From Verrucomicrobiota bacterium (GTDB lineage Bacteria > Verrucomicrobiota > Verrucomicrobiia > Opitutales > UBA953): DNA of 64,000 nt. The position numbers and the translations under genes were made by a program. The stretch is from contig BGOK01000007.1 of assembly GCA_003569205.1 (NCBI GenBank), positions 62,001 to 126,000 on the forward strand, in the 5' to 3' direction. Below, piece by piece: positions 9,844-18,646 of the stretch; position 1 is the first letter of the stretch, and each line of letters begins with the position of its first letter. The notes under the pieces are model-generated. The model was given only the letters and a program-made list of their open reading frames with translations, ran no database searches and had not been told where the DNA came from.

Positions 9844-12414
9844 TCATCCGTTACGAATCCGGGCACGAATTACCCGAAAGCGACGCCCCAAAGCTGAAAT
9901 AGCCTGCGTTTCGGGGATGCGTTGGACGGTCCACTCGACTTCGACCGCCGCATCCCCCGAGGCGCTGATCGCCCGAGACCGAATAATAAAAGTATCCCCA
10001 CGCACGGTCAGTAAGGGCGCAAAGGCTCGGAAGAAATGTCCCGCTCGTAAGTCCGCGGGACTATCGACCAGCTCGACACCGAGGAATTGATTCACCGCCG
10101 CAGCGTTAAGCGATTTCTCCATGAGACCCGATCGTGCCCAAGCCTCAAGCGAGGGATAGGGCCAGCCATGGGTCGGCTGACTCGCCACAATCGCCTCCGC
10201 CCAGCGGCGACTGACGGCGGGTGATAGCTGCCGGATACCCTGCTGGGCCGCGACGGGCTGCAAGGCTTCGGGCGCTAAGGCCGCCAACTCCGCATCCGTG
10301 AGGTTTACCGGAACGGGCGAACCGAAGGGCGCCAAGTGCGCCCCGGAGGGTAAAGTCGCCCACCAGGCACCTGTTAACGAGCTTACCCCCCAAGGGCCGC
10401 CAGCGTCAGACGACCAAGTGGAAGCCGCGGAAGTCAGCAAGCGCTCCCACGCATCCACGTCGCGGGAGTTGACGTTAAAGGCTCCAGCCAAGGTTAAACG
10501 CGCGGCGGCCTCAGGCGAGAGCAGGTCCGCACGCTTGAGGACTTCCCGAGCGTCTAAAGCCACCAGGCGGGGATTATCCGATGCAGCGGTGGGCCGGGGC
10601 GTGGTACTCGGAGCGGCCACAAAGGCGGCCTCCAACCAAAATTTCCAGTCTCGGGCATCCTCCGGCACCAAGGCCTGCAAGCCCGCCACCGAACTGAGCG
10701 GAGATGCCGGGATGTCCCTGACTAGGATGCGGGCAAAGGCGCCAGCTTCATTCCCCACATGGGCATTAATATACTTATCCCAGAGCATCGACTCAGTTGG
10801 GGTCGTCGGCCCTTCCCGTGACTCCAAGACCGCCAAGAGCGGGTGCATCACCTCCCACTCGGCGAAGTCGGTGGGGTCGGCTAAATCCCAAGCCGCTTTC
10901 AGGAGCGGCCCGCCACGGGCCCCGGCCAACCAAGCCGCCGCCGGCCGCTCCCGCAACTTCACCCGCAGGCAAGCCCGCCGCTCCGTAATCGTGTAGCCCG
11001 CACTATCCTCGCGGGAATAATCTGCCCCCGTGGTCTCAATCAGAAAATCGGGGAAGGACACGTTCGCGATGACGACCTGCGGTGGCGATGGGTAGTCGCG
11101 AATTGCTTGGTCGATAGGTGCCAGCCCGTTGGCGGGGCGAAGCTTTAAAGTCATCGGACCACGAAAGCGCACGGCAATTTCGATTCGATCGGAAGGCGTG
11201 AAGACTTCGGGGGACGGACGTTTCCAATTCGCGGCATGCGCTGAATCGTCCAGCCGCCAGGTCGTCTTCGTCAGAATCCGCGAGAGGCCCTGCGGTTGCA
11301 GCCCCGGCTCGGGCGTGACGAAGCCATAGACCTCGCCCGGCAACAACCCGCGACGCGTCATGCCATAGGCCTGGGCATCGGCGACTTGCCCCCAGAGCCA
11401 AAGGCCCTGTTCACGGGGGCCCTGAGAAAAGATACCAAAGTCCGCCTGAATGCTGTCATCGAGATCAGCCGTGAACTGCGCCCCCGAAGTGACGTTACGC
11501 ACCTCCACCTCAGGCGCCCCCTCGATCTCAATCAGGTATAGGTTGTGATTCGTATCTGCCAGCAAAGGCGCCGCCGAAGGATTCCACCAACGACCCGACC
11601 CATGAAAACGTACCCGATGCCGACCATCCGAACGGGAGTTAAAGCAGCCCAGACTCAAACTGAAATCTGCGAGAACCGGGGCATGCGTCAGCGCGTAGGG
11701 CGGTGATGCTAGGGTCGAAGGGGCCAAGCCCTTGGCAGGATTCGCCGCAAAGGCTGCCTCGGGCACCAACAAGCGCGGTGCCAGCCCCCAGCCGACGACT
11801 CCAGCTAAGGTCGCGGGGTCTGACAGGTTACGCCGCCACCCTCCCCGCGTCGCATCCGTCAGCAAACCAAACGAACCCCAACCCGCCCCAGCGGCAGGGC
11901 TGCGACCTACGGAGGCGTAATAGAACCCCTCGTCGCCTAGGTCTAAAGCAAGCGCCGTCGCGGCGGAGGGCGGAACACCCAACGGCCCTACGGACAACGC
12001 CTGCCGCCCCAAGCGGGACTGCATCCAGGGCGAAGCCCGCAGCGTCGACGCCGCGGCCGCTTGTTCATCCCAACGTTGCGATAAATCCGCGACCGTGACG
12101 GCGACCCGCACGCCCGCTGTTTCCTCAATCAATAATTCACGCAAGCGGAAACGCTCATCCCCACGGCCGAAAGTCACGACGCCCGCCGCGTCCACATAAG
12201 TGAAGCCCACATCGCGGCCCATCGCTGACGACAGCTCACCGAGCGCCGTCTGCGCACCCACCAACGCCGCGGCGCGCAACTGCGCGCGGCGCTCCGCATG
12301 CCCAGACTCACGGCCTGAAACAATCAAGAAGGCCGCCAACGTCAGCGCGGTTAGCAACGCTGCAGCCATGGTCAATAAACTTATCAATAGGGTAAACCCA
12401 TCACGTGTTTTCAT
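9844..12414 (-). CDS. Giant prepilin-like protein, Verrucomicrobia type
   Basis: An 856-residue protein whose N-terminus MKTRDGFTLLISLLTM is a type IV prepilin-like leader: Gly-Phe cleavage site, then ~25 hydrophobic residues (LLTALTLAAFLIVSG). Residue 5 after the cleavage site is not the usual Glu. The remainder is a long mixed domain with a helical C-terminal part (ALQPVAAQQGIRQLSPAVSRRWAE, AEAIVASQPTHGWP, FLGVELVDSPADLRAG) and a final VEWTVQRIPETQ. The same C-terminal pattern recurs in the 1330-residue protein at 40639-44631, so the two are homologues. Likely a PilX/GspK-like minor pseudopilin of the Verru_Chthon cassette A kind; that family name is from memory. ATG at 12414 chosen because it starts the leader. 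Confidence 0.65.
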   Translation of the reverse strand: MKTRDGFTLLISLLTMAAALLTALTLAAFLIVSGRESGHAERRAQLRAAALVGAQTALGELSSAMGRDVGFTYVDAAGVVTFGRGDERFRLRELLIEETAGVRVAVTVADLSQRWDEQAAAASTLRASPWMQSRLGRQALSVGPLGVPPSAATALALDLGDEGFYYASVGRSPAAGAGWGSFGLLTDATRGGWRRNLSDPATLAGVVGWGLAPRLLVPEAAFAANPAKGLAPSTLASPPYALTHAPVLADFSLSLGCFNSRSDGRHRVRFHGSGRWWNPSAAPLLADTNHNLYLIEIEGAPEVEVRNVTSGAQFTADLDDSIQADFGIFSQGPREQGLWLWGQVADAQAYGMTRRGLLPGEVYGFVTPEPGLQPQGLSRILTKTTWRLDDSAHAANWKRPSPEVFTPSDRIEIAVRFRGPMTLKLRPANGLAPIDQAIRDYPSPPQVVIANVSFPDFLIETTGADYSREDSAGYTITERRACLRVKLRERPAAAWLAGARGGPLLKAAWDLADPTDFAEWEVMHPLLAVLESREGPTTPTESMLWDKYINAHVGNEAGAFARILVRDIPASPLSSVAGLQALVPEDARDWKFWLEAAFVAAPSTTPRPTAASDNPRLVALDAREVLKRADLLSPEAAARLTLAGAFNVNSRDVDAWERLLTSAASTWSSDAGGPWGVSSLTGAWWATLPSGAHLAPFGSPVPVNLTDAELAALAPEALQPVAAQQGIRQLSPAVSRRWAEAIVASQPTHGWPYPSLEAWARSGLMEKSLNAAAVNQFLGVELVDSPADLRAGHFFRAFAPLLTVRGDTFIIRSRAISASGDAAVEVEWTVQRIPETQAISALGRRFRVIRARIRNG

Positions 12415-12486
12415 AGTAGACAGAGCCCACACTCTTTCGTTTGCGGATTATTTCACAATCTAGGAGACCTCCTCTGTGCCTATCGT

Positions 12487-13242
12487 ATGAAGACCCCATC
12501 TAAGAAAAACCTGCAGACTCCCACCGTGCCGACCACGCATGTTGTACCGCGCCCTTCGCTCCGCCCGATTCCCCTGCCGCCGCCCGACGGGCGCAAAACA
12601 GTTGTGATTGTCGAAGACCAAACCGCTATCCGCGAGTTGACGACCGAGATGCTCGAGACCCGTGGCACCTACCGCATCCTCGGAACGGCGGCGGATGGTA
12701 ATCAGGGCCTAGACATGGTTCTAAAGCTGCGACCAGATATCTTGATTCTCGACGTCATGATGCCTGGGCTCAGCGGCATTGAGGTCCTCCGCCGCATCGG
12801 TCGTAATCTCCCGAAGATGCGCATCTTAGTCTTCTCCGCCAAGCAGGAGCCCCAAGTTGTGCGGGGGCTTATCCAAGAAGGCGTCCACGGGTTCGTGAAC
12901 AAAAATTCGCCGCTCTCCGACTTACGGAAGGCGCTCGATGAGATCGCCAAAGGGAATACCTGGTTTAACGACCATTTCAGCAAGACCGTGCGCGATGCCT
13001 TGGCTAAACCCAGCACCCAGGCGGACTCGATGATCGACCTCCTGACTCCCCGAGAACGCGAGATCTCCGTCCTCATCGCCCAGAGCAACAGTAGCAAAGA
13101 GGTCGCCGCCAAACTCAACATCAGCATCAAGACGTCCGAAAACCATCGGGCTAATTTAATGCGTAAACTGGGCGTCCACGACGTCGCTGGGCTCGTACGC
13201 TTCGCTATCCGGCATGGATTAGTCGACCCAGCGACGGACTAA
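12487..13242 (+). CDS. NarL/FixJ-type response regulator (first of a tandem pair)
   Basis: A 251-residue two-component regulator. After a Pro-rich N-terminal extension of ~36 residues comes a receiver domain: acidic pocket VEDQ (residues 42-45), phospho-acceptor Asp89 in ILILDVMMPG, and the Ser/Lys pair in VFSAKQ. The C-terminal LuxR-type helix-turn-helix reads LTPREREISVLIAQSNSSKEVAAKLNISIKT (split here only by my quotation) and ends with a VHDVAGLVRFAIRHGL helix. No histidine kinase lies nearby, so the input is unknown. The following gene is a close paralogue. Confidence 0.92.
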   Translation: MKTPSKKNLQTPTVPTTHVVPRPSLRPIPLPPPDGRKTVVIVEDQTAIRELTTEMLETRGTYRILGTAADGNQGLDMVLKLRPDILILDVMMPGLSGIEVLRRIGRNLPKMRILVFSAKQEPQVVRGLIQEGVHGFVNKNSPLSDLRKALDEIAKGNTWFNDHFSKTVRDALAKPSTQADSMIDLLTPREREISVLIAQSNSSKEVAAKLNISIKTSENHRANLMRKLGVHDVAGLVRFAIRHGLVDPATD

Positions 13243-13330
13243 GCGACTAGGCTGAATACCCCACAATATAGGTATTCCTCTTAGTGTGTTCTATTCATTT
13301 ATTATCGCTCTACCCAATCAAACAAACACG

Positions 13331-14017
13331 ATGCAACTCACCATGAAGCCTAGTTCGGTCAAATCCAAGACCGTCGTCATCATCGAAGACCAAACTGCCA
13401 TCCGCGAACTGGTCTCCGAAATGCTACAGGCCAAAGGGAAGTTCCGTGTGGTCGGCACGTCGGCCGACGGTTCCGCCGGGGTCGAAATGGCCCTGCGACT
13501 TAAGCCAGACATTCTGATCCTCGACATCCTCTTGCCAGACATCAGCGGCGTCGAAGTCCTCCACCGCCTCCGCAATACCATCCCCGGCTTGAGCGTTCTG
13601 GTCTTCTCCGGAAAATCTGAAAAACAATTGGCCCGCGGTCTGGTCAAGGAAGGGGTCCGGGGCTACGTCAATAAGAACTCCCCACTGTCCGAACTGCGTA
13701 AGGCCATGGATGCCATCGCCGACGGCCAAACGTGGTTCAGTGCGGAATTCAATGAGGCCGTGATGACGGCTCTCAAGAACTCGGAGTCCAGCATCGACCA
13801 GATGGCGGTGACGCTAACCAGCCGCGAACGTGAGGTCGCCGTCCTCCTCGCCAAGAGCAATTCCAGCAAGGAAGTCGCCGCCCGACTCAACATCAGCACC
13901 AAGACGGCCGAAAACCACCGCACGAATTTGATGCGTAAACTAGGCGTCCATGACGTCGCCGGAGTTATCCGCTTCGTCATCCGGCAGGGCTTGTACGACC
14001 CCAACGGCGAAGGCTGA
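13331..14017 (+). CDS. NarL/FixJ-type response regulator (second of a tandem pair)
   Basis: A 228-residue paralogue of the preceding regulator, without its Pro-rich extension. The receiver has IEDQ at residues 18-21 and phospho-acceptor Asp65 in ILILDILLPD; the output domain has LTSREREVAVLLAKSNSSKE and the recognition helix region NISTKTAENHRTNLMRKLG. Start taken at ATG 13331; ATG 13343 and GTG 13286 are alternatives. Its last 103 bases (13915-14017) are repeated, at 99 of 103 positions, at 15960-16062. No kinase is nearby. Confidence 0.92.
   Translation: MQLTMKPSSVKSKTVVIIEDQTAIRELVSEMLQAKGKFRVVGTSADGSAGVEMALRLKPDILILDILLPDISGVEVLHRLRNTIPGLSVLVFSGKSEKQLARGLVKEGVRGYVNKNSPLSELRKAMDAIADGQTWFSAEFNEAVMTALKNSESSIDQMAVTLTSREREVAVLLAKSNSSKEVAARLNISTKTAENHRTNLMRKLGVHDVAGVIRFVIRQGLYDPNGEG
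13915..14017 (+). repeat. 103-bp direct repeat, copy 1 (3' end of response regulator)
   Basis: The end of the second response-regulator gene. It matches 15960-16062 at a constant offset of 2045 bases with four substitutions and no gaps. Together the copies bracket the beta-helix gene and the broken secreted-protein gene. Confidence 0.95.
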
Positions 14018-14095
14018 GGCTTGCTAGACCTCCGGGCGCCCCTAGAAGTAGGGCATGCTCCGCTTCTTCCGCGCTAACTTCTACCAATTACCAAA

Positions 14096-15745
14096 ATGAA
14101 ATCATATCGAGCCAGTATGATTTCCCTCTTCGCAGCCGCCCTGCTTTGCGGCGGATTCACCGCCAATGCGGCGACCTATTACGTCAGCCAGTCCACCGGT
14201 GATGACAGCCTCGACGGACTCGCCGCCGCCAAGGCGGGAGCGAATGGCCCTTGGAAAACGCTCGCTAAAGCCTCCACCGAATACAAGCCCGGCGACAGCA
14301 TCCTTCTAAAAAAGGGCGACACTTGGAACGAAGAATTCACCCCGAAAGGTAGTGGCACACCCGAGAAGCCAATCCTAATCAGTTCCTATGGGCAGGGCAA
14401 TAAGCCCCTCATTGACCGCGAGGATTTCAAGCAGGACCGCACCGGCATCCGCCTCGACAACAAAAGCGGCTACAAGATCGTGGGCATCGAATTCGCCCGC
14501 TGTATGACCGGCATCTACGCCGAATACGCCAAGGGCGCTCCCACCCAGAAATACCTCTGGATTGAAGACTGCTACTTCCGTGACTCACTGCACTACGGGC
14601 GCTACGAGGACTACCCGAAGCGCAAGATCGGCCTTGGCGTCTGCCTCTTCTCGTGGGAAACCGACAAGAAAATCGTCATGCAGGACATCATGGTGAAAAA
14701 CTGTGTCTTCCGCAGACTCGCATCCGGCTTCTGGACGAACAGTCCCGACAACTTCAACAAGAACGCATCCTTCGTTTACAACTTCGCCAACCTGAATTTT
14801 GAAAACTGCCTCTTTGAAGAAGGCTACCAGTGGCAGCTCGGTATCCGTGGCGTGATCAAAGGCTCCGTAAAAAACTGTGTCACTCTCGATATTGGTCGCG
14901 GCTTCCGCTCCTTTAACGGTGTGGCCGGAGCGATGTTCTTCCGTTGCAAAGACTGGATTTTCGAGGACAGCGAGTGGGGCTTTGTGGACATCGGCCTTGG
15001 TAGCGGTGATGGCGAGGCTTTCGACTTCGAGGGTAATTGCGACAACATGATCATGCGCAATTGCAACTTCCACGATACCGACGGCCCTGGCTTCCTCCTC
15101 TGCTGCTATGCTTCGGATGGGCATCCCAACATGGGCATCGTCATGGAAAACTGCGTCATCAACGCGAAATCCAAGCGCCCCCTTCAGCCGCGCGTTCGCG
15201 CAGCTATTATCAACACCACCGACTGGACCGAGGCTACGTGGAACAAATGCCGATTTTACCTCTCCAAAGGTGAGGGCATCATGGCTGTGATGGATCGCGA
15301 AAAAGACAAGCGCTCCACTTTCAAGGACTGCTTCGTCAAAAATCTCAGCGGTGCCGGCAGTTCACCAAAACATCCCGCCAAAATGACCCAGATTGCCGCT
15401 GCTGCCGATGCGACGGGCCCTACATTCCTGCTCGATTTCGGGCGCCCCGTTTTCATCAACGAATTCAAACTCAAAGAAGATCCGGCCTCCGGCATCTCGC
15501 GCTACATCATCGAAACCTGGGATGACCAAAAGTCGCAGTGGAAGAGTTGCTTTAATGGTATGGGCATCGGCGGCGAATTCGTCTGCGCCATCGTCCCGCA
15601 AACCACATCCAAGGCGCGCCTTCGCGTCATCGCCAACAGCAAGGAAAAAGCGGTGCTCTCTGCTTTCGATGCACACAATGACCCGCCGGGCGATGCTTTG
15701 AATGTTGCAAGAGGTAGCGACACACCAAACCGCCCCGGCAAGTAA
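14096..15745 (+). CDS. Secreted right-handed beta-helix protein with discoidin-like C-terminus
   Basis: A 549-residue protein with signal peptide (MKSYRASMISLFAAALLCGGFTANA) and the opening ATYYVSQSTGDDSLDGL seen in extracellular beta-helix proteins. Repeated coils such as WIEDCYFRDS, VKNCVFRRL, FENCLFEEG, VKNCVTLD and MRNCNFHDTD run from about residue 150 to 400. A final ~100 residues (FLLDFGRPVFINEFKL, RYIIETWDD) resemble an F5/8 (discoidin) carbohydrate-binding module. It is more Lys- and Asn-rich than its neighbours. The gene and the fragment after it lie between two copies of the regulator 3' end, suggesting the block was acquired. Polysaccharide binding or cleavage is likely; substrate unknown. 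Confidence 0.85.
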   Translation: MKSYRASMISLFAAALLCGGFTANAATYYVSQSTGDDSLDGLAAAKAGANGPWKTLAKASTEYKPGDSILLKKGDTWNEEFTPKGSGTPEKPILISSYGQGNKPLIDREDFKQDRTGIRLDNKSGYKIVGIEFARCMTGIYAEYAKGAPTQKYLWIEDCYFRDSLHYGRYEDYPKRKIGLGVCLFSWETDKKIVMQDIMVKNCVFRRLASGFWTNSPDNFNKNASFVYNFANLNFENCLFEEGYQWQLGIRGVIKGSVKNCVTLDIGRGFRSFNGVAGAMFFRCKDWIFEDSEWGFVDIGLGSGDGEAFDFEGNCDNMIMRNCNFHDTDGPGFLLCCYASDGHPNMGIVMENCVINAKSKRPLQPRVRAAIINTTDWTEATWNKCRFYLSKGEGIMAVMDREKDKRSTFKDCFVKNLSGAGSSPKHPAKMTQIAAAADATGPTFLLDFGRPVFINEFKLKEDPASGISRYIIETWDDQKSQWKSCFNGMGIGGEFVCAIVPQTTSKARLRVIANSKEKAVLSAFDAHNDPPGDALNVARGSDTPNRPGK

Positions 15746-15976
15746 TAGAAACAACTCGCCGCTACGAAAAGCGCGTTCCGCTAGTTCCGCACCACCGTCC
15801 TCGCAGCACTGCTCGCCCCCGGCTTTATCGCCAAGGCTGGCGCGCAACCCGCGACACCCGCGCCCAAGCTCACCGTCACCAATCCCGCCGAGGTTCCCAC
15901 CAAGCCATCGCCCGGTGATGTTCGTTGGTTTCACCCGAGTCACGGGCGGAAAATGGCGGCCACCGCACGAACTTGA
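15746..15976 (+). pseudogene. Truncated 5' end of a secreted-protein gene
   Basis: In one frame this stretch reads KQLAATKSAFR, a TAG, then FRTTVLAALLAPGFIAKAGA and QPATPAPKLTVTNPAEVPT, a convincing signal peptide followed by the N-terminus of an exported protein. The expected start codon is replaced by TAG at 15746 and a second TAG lies at 15782 (CAG in a working gene). The homology ends abruptly at 15960, where the sequence switches to the duplicated response-regulator tail. It is therefore a dead remnant whose 3' part was lost by recombination. Family not identifiable from ~65 residues. Confidence 0.6.
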
Positions 15977-16062
15977 TGCGTAAACTAGGCATCCATGACG
16001 TCGCCGGAGTTATCCGCTTCGTCATCCGGCAGGGCTTGTACGACCCCAACGGCGAGGGCTAA
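15960..16062 (+). repeat. 103-bp direct repeat, copy 2 (orphan response-regulator tail)
   Basis: This copy keeps an open frame for the last 34 codons of the regulator (HRTNLMRKLGIHDVAGVIRF to the stop at 16060-16062). Of the four differences from copy 1, three are silent (AAT/AAC, GAA/GAG, TGA/TAA) and one is Val to Ile. The bias toward silent changes suggests it came from a working homologous gene, not from decay of a duplicate. It has no start codon of its own. Confidence 0.9.
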
Positions 16063-16105
16063 GGGCGGGCTTGCCTCGACCCGGTTGCGGGGTATGTGTT
16101 CACGC

Positions 16106-16831
16106 ATGCCCCGCTTCCTTGCTTACACCTGGTTAATGGCTTTGGCCGTATCCCTACCGGCAGCCGAAACCACCGCACCGACCACGCCCGCGCTGCGTTA
16201 TGAGTCACGCGTCCTCCGTGGCTGGTCCGTGTTCATCCGCGTCGAGTTGCTGACGGACGAGAAGCGGGCGGAAACCGAGAAGGGAATCGTGCTCATCGGC
16301 AAGCAACTGGAAGATATCGAACGTCTGGTCCCGGCCAAGGCCGTCACCCAGTTGAAGAAGGTGACGCTTTGGCTATCCCCTCCTTACCAAAAAAGCGCCG
16401 GCGCCGAATACCACCCCGGTGCAGGCTGGCTGAAACAGAACGGCCGGAACCCCGCGATGGTCAAGGGAGTCGAATTCTCGGGCGTCGCCAACCTCGACAA
16501 GGAGGTCCAACGCATGCCCTTTCTCACGCTCCATGAGCTGGCTCATGCCTACCACGACCAGGTCCTCGGCTTCAACCACCCCGGCATTAAGGCCTTCTAC
16601 GACAAAGCCGTCGCCAATAAGTCCTACGATAAGGTCAGCCGTAAGAACTGGGAGGGCAAAATGACCGAAGGGGTCCGTGCCTACGCCATGACGACCCCGA
16701 TGGAATACTTCTCCGAGACGACCGAAGCATTCTTTGGCCAGAACGATTTCTTCCCTTACAACCGCAAGGAACTCGAAGCGCACGACCCAGAAATGGTCGT
16801 GTTACTCAAGAAGATCTGGGGCGCGGAATAA
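16106..16831 (+). CDS. Secreted gluzincin-like metallopeptidase
   Basis: A 241-residue exported protein; ATG 16106 gives the signal peptide MPRFLAYTWLMALAVSLPAA. The zinc motif is HELAHAYH (His143, Glu144, His147), and a candidate third ligand is Glu204 or Glu207 in EYFSETTEAFFG, 57-60 residues on, the spacing seen in gluzincins of the anthrax lethal-factor-like (ATLF) group. Tyr201 could assist catalysis. It probably acts outside the cytoplasm on peptides or cell-wall components; substrate unknown. It lies just after the duplicated regulator tail and converges on the pseudouridine synthase gene. Confidence 0.75.
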   Translation: MPRFLAYTWLMALAVSLPAAETTAPTTPALRYESRVLRGWSVFIRVELLTDEKRAETEKGIVLIGKQLEDIERLVPAKAVTQLKKVTLWLSPPYQKSAGAEYHPGAGWLKQNGRNPAMVKGVEFSGVANLDKEVQRMPFLTLHELAHAYHDQVLGFNHPGIKAFYDKAVANKSYDKVSRKNWEGKMTEGVRAYAMTTPMEYFSETTEAFFGQNDFFPYNRKELEAHDPEMVVLLKKIWGAE

Positions 16832-16837
16832 GCTGGC

Positions 16838-17686
16838 TCAGAGCCGGATTCGCAGGCGCGGCGAAATGACCGTGCCCGGCGTGGTGGGCCTGCGCACCTT
16901 CGCAGAGGTGCCTTCACCCAGCTCGCCTAAGGCCTTCTGAAACTCTGGCGGGATCGGTGAGGTGACCTTAAAGGTCAGGGGCTTACCTTGCCACTCCAAC
17001 TCGAGCTCGGTCGAGTAGGCATGCAAGAAGAGGCGCTTAAATCCACGCGCCGTGCCAAAGGTTTTATTAAACTCGAAATCACCGTAGGTACGGTCGCCCA
17101 AGATCGGGTGTCCGTGATCGGCCGTCTGCACGCGCAGCTGATGCGTCCGACCCGTCCGTGGTTCAAGTTTGAGCAACGAAAGCGGGAGCGGATCGGCCGC
17201 GGCCTTTTCCCACTGATACAAGGTGACCGCCGGGGCGCCGCCACCCGCCGAAGTACCTGAACGCACACCGCCGCCTGGGCCTTTGGATTTCACGAGTTGA
17301 TCCTGCCAAGTCCCTCGTGGCTGCCGAAGGCCCCGACCCTTGACAATCGCGACGTATTTCTTGGCGACTTTGGATTTGGCAAATAAGTCCTTCACGGCAT
17401 CGGCCAAGCCCGCATCCAAGCTCAGCAGCAAGACGCCACTGGTCGGCGAGTCTAAGCGGTTAAGGAGATACACGCGACGGATACCACCGACGCCATCACG
17501 GATATGGAAGGCTTCTTCTTCCATCGAGTAGTTGCCCTGAATCAAGGTACTCTCGCGGTCGCCGGCTTCGCCATGGTTAGGATGTGCCAAGATGCCTTCC
17601 GGCTTCTCGACGGCCAATAAGCCCGAGGGGTGTGAGGCAATGAGCCGCACTCCACGTCCGAAAGGAATCCAGGCAAAATCGGACAT
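16838..17686 (-). CDS. RluA-family pseudouridine synthase
   Basis: Cytoplasmic RNA-modifying enzyme that isomerises uridine to pseudouridine in rRNA or tRNA. The catalytic motif is LNRLDSPTSGVLLL (Asp of RLD), followed by AKKYVAIVKG, the EPRTGRTHQLRV motif and LHAYSTEL. Length (282 residues) fits the family, and no N-terminal S4 RNA-binding domain is present. It ends six bases from the convergent metallopeptidase and begins six bases from the stop of the TonB-like gene upstream, so the two probably form an operon. The target uridine cannot be assigned. Confidence 0.9.
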   Translation of the reverse strand: MSDFAWIPFGRGVRLIASHPSGLLAVEKPEGILAHPNHGEAGDRESTLIQGNYSMEEEAFHIRDGVGGIRRVYLLNRLDSPTSGVLLLSLDAGLADAVKDLFAKSKVAKKYVAIVKGRGLRQPRGTWQDQLVKSKGPGGGVRSGTSAGGGAPAVTLYQWEKAAADPLPLSLLKLEPRTGRTHQLRVQTADHGHPILGDRTYGDFEFNKTFGTARGFKRLFLHAYSTELELEWQGKPLTFKVTSPIPPEFQKALGELGEGTSAKVRRPTTPGTVISPRLRIRL

Positions 17687-17691
17687 AGGGT

Positions 17692-18600
17692 CTAGCGGTA
17701 TTGAAAAGTAAAGGTGATGACGTCACTCTCCCCAAACAGCGCGACCATGTCGGCCCGCCAGACATCGAACGGGGCGGGCGACTGAACGGCATCCTTACAG
17801 GCCAAGGCCATCAAACGCGGGACGTCCTCATAAAGGATGGTTGCGTCGGTGACGCTCCCGTCGCGATGCAGCTTAAAGCGCACCACCACGGTGCCGCTCG
17901 ACGCCGACTCAAAGCGCATACGGTCGATGATGTCCCACCAACTGGACTGGACTGCTTCCCTCATGCGCTGGGCATAGTCGCCGTAATTACTAAACCGGGC
18001 ATCGACCCCGACCGTGCCGATTTTATTGACGCCGACGTTATTGCGCAGGAGCAGGCCAGTGGTCCCTGAGGGCACCGATGCCCGCGGACGGTCCGGATTG
18101 ACGGCGGGAGTAGGCGGGGCTTCTGAGCTCTGGCCCTTTTCACCGACTTTCGGCTTAGCACCAACCACGGCGGAAGCACTGCCCGGCGTGCCTTCGGTTT
18201 TCATGACTTCAGATACGTCAATCGAACGAGGCCTGGCTTGCGCGACTCGGACCGCATCCGATTCGCCCGCCGAACGCGGCAAGGAAGATTTGGTCGGAGT
18301 CGGCTCGGGGACAGGTTGCGCCGCCGTTTGATTGCGGGCGGCAACGAAGGGTGTCTCCTTCGGCGCGATACGGTTAGCCAAGGCATTGGTCTCGGCCAGA
18401 CGCATCGACGGCGGCAGGCGGTGCTCCGGAATGACGGCTGGCGCCACGGAAACCTCCACCAGACGAAACGGGAAGACGTGCGCCTGCAGGGTCTTCGGTA
18501 AGGTGTAGAGAAGCACTAGGTGTAGCACGATCGTCCCCACCCCAGCCCAAAGGGCGGCGCGCGTGTCGATGAGCGGGTCTTCCTGCACTGCCGTTAACAT
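17692..18600 (-). CDS. TonB-like energy-transducing protein
   Basis: A 302-residue protein with one N-terminal membrane helix (ALWAGVGTIVLHLVLLYTL), a long Pro/Ala/Ser-rich periplasmic linker, and a C-terminal ~95-residue domain beginning NYGDYAQRMREAVQSSWWDII. The block GTVVVRFKLHRDGSVTDATI is characteristic of TonB/TolA C-terminal domains, which couple inner-membrane energy to outer-membrane transporters. No exbB, exbD or TonB-dependent receptor is nearby, so it could equally be a TolA-like or orphan protein. Confidence 0.75.
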   Translation of the reverse strand: MLTAVQEDPLIDTRAALWAGVGTIVLHLVLLYTLPKTLQAHVFPFRLVEVSVAPAVIPEHRLPPSMRLAETNALANRIAPKETPFVAARNQTAAQPVPEPTPTKSSLPRSAGESDAVRVAQARPRSIDVSEVMKTEGTPGSASAVVGAKPKVGEKGQSSEAPPTPAVNPDRPRASVPSGTTGLLLRNNVGVNKIGTVGVDARFSNYGDYAQRMREAVQSSWWDIIDRMRFESASSGTVVVRFKLHRDGSVTDATILYEDVPRLMALACKDAVQSPAPFDVWRADMVALFGESDVITFTFQYR

Positions 18601-18646
18601 ACGACCCCCTGACTCAACTTCAAGGACAGGCGTGGAAAATCGGCGT

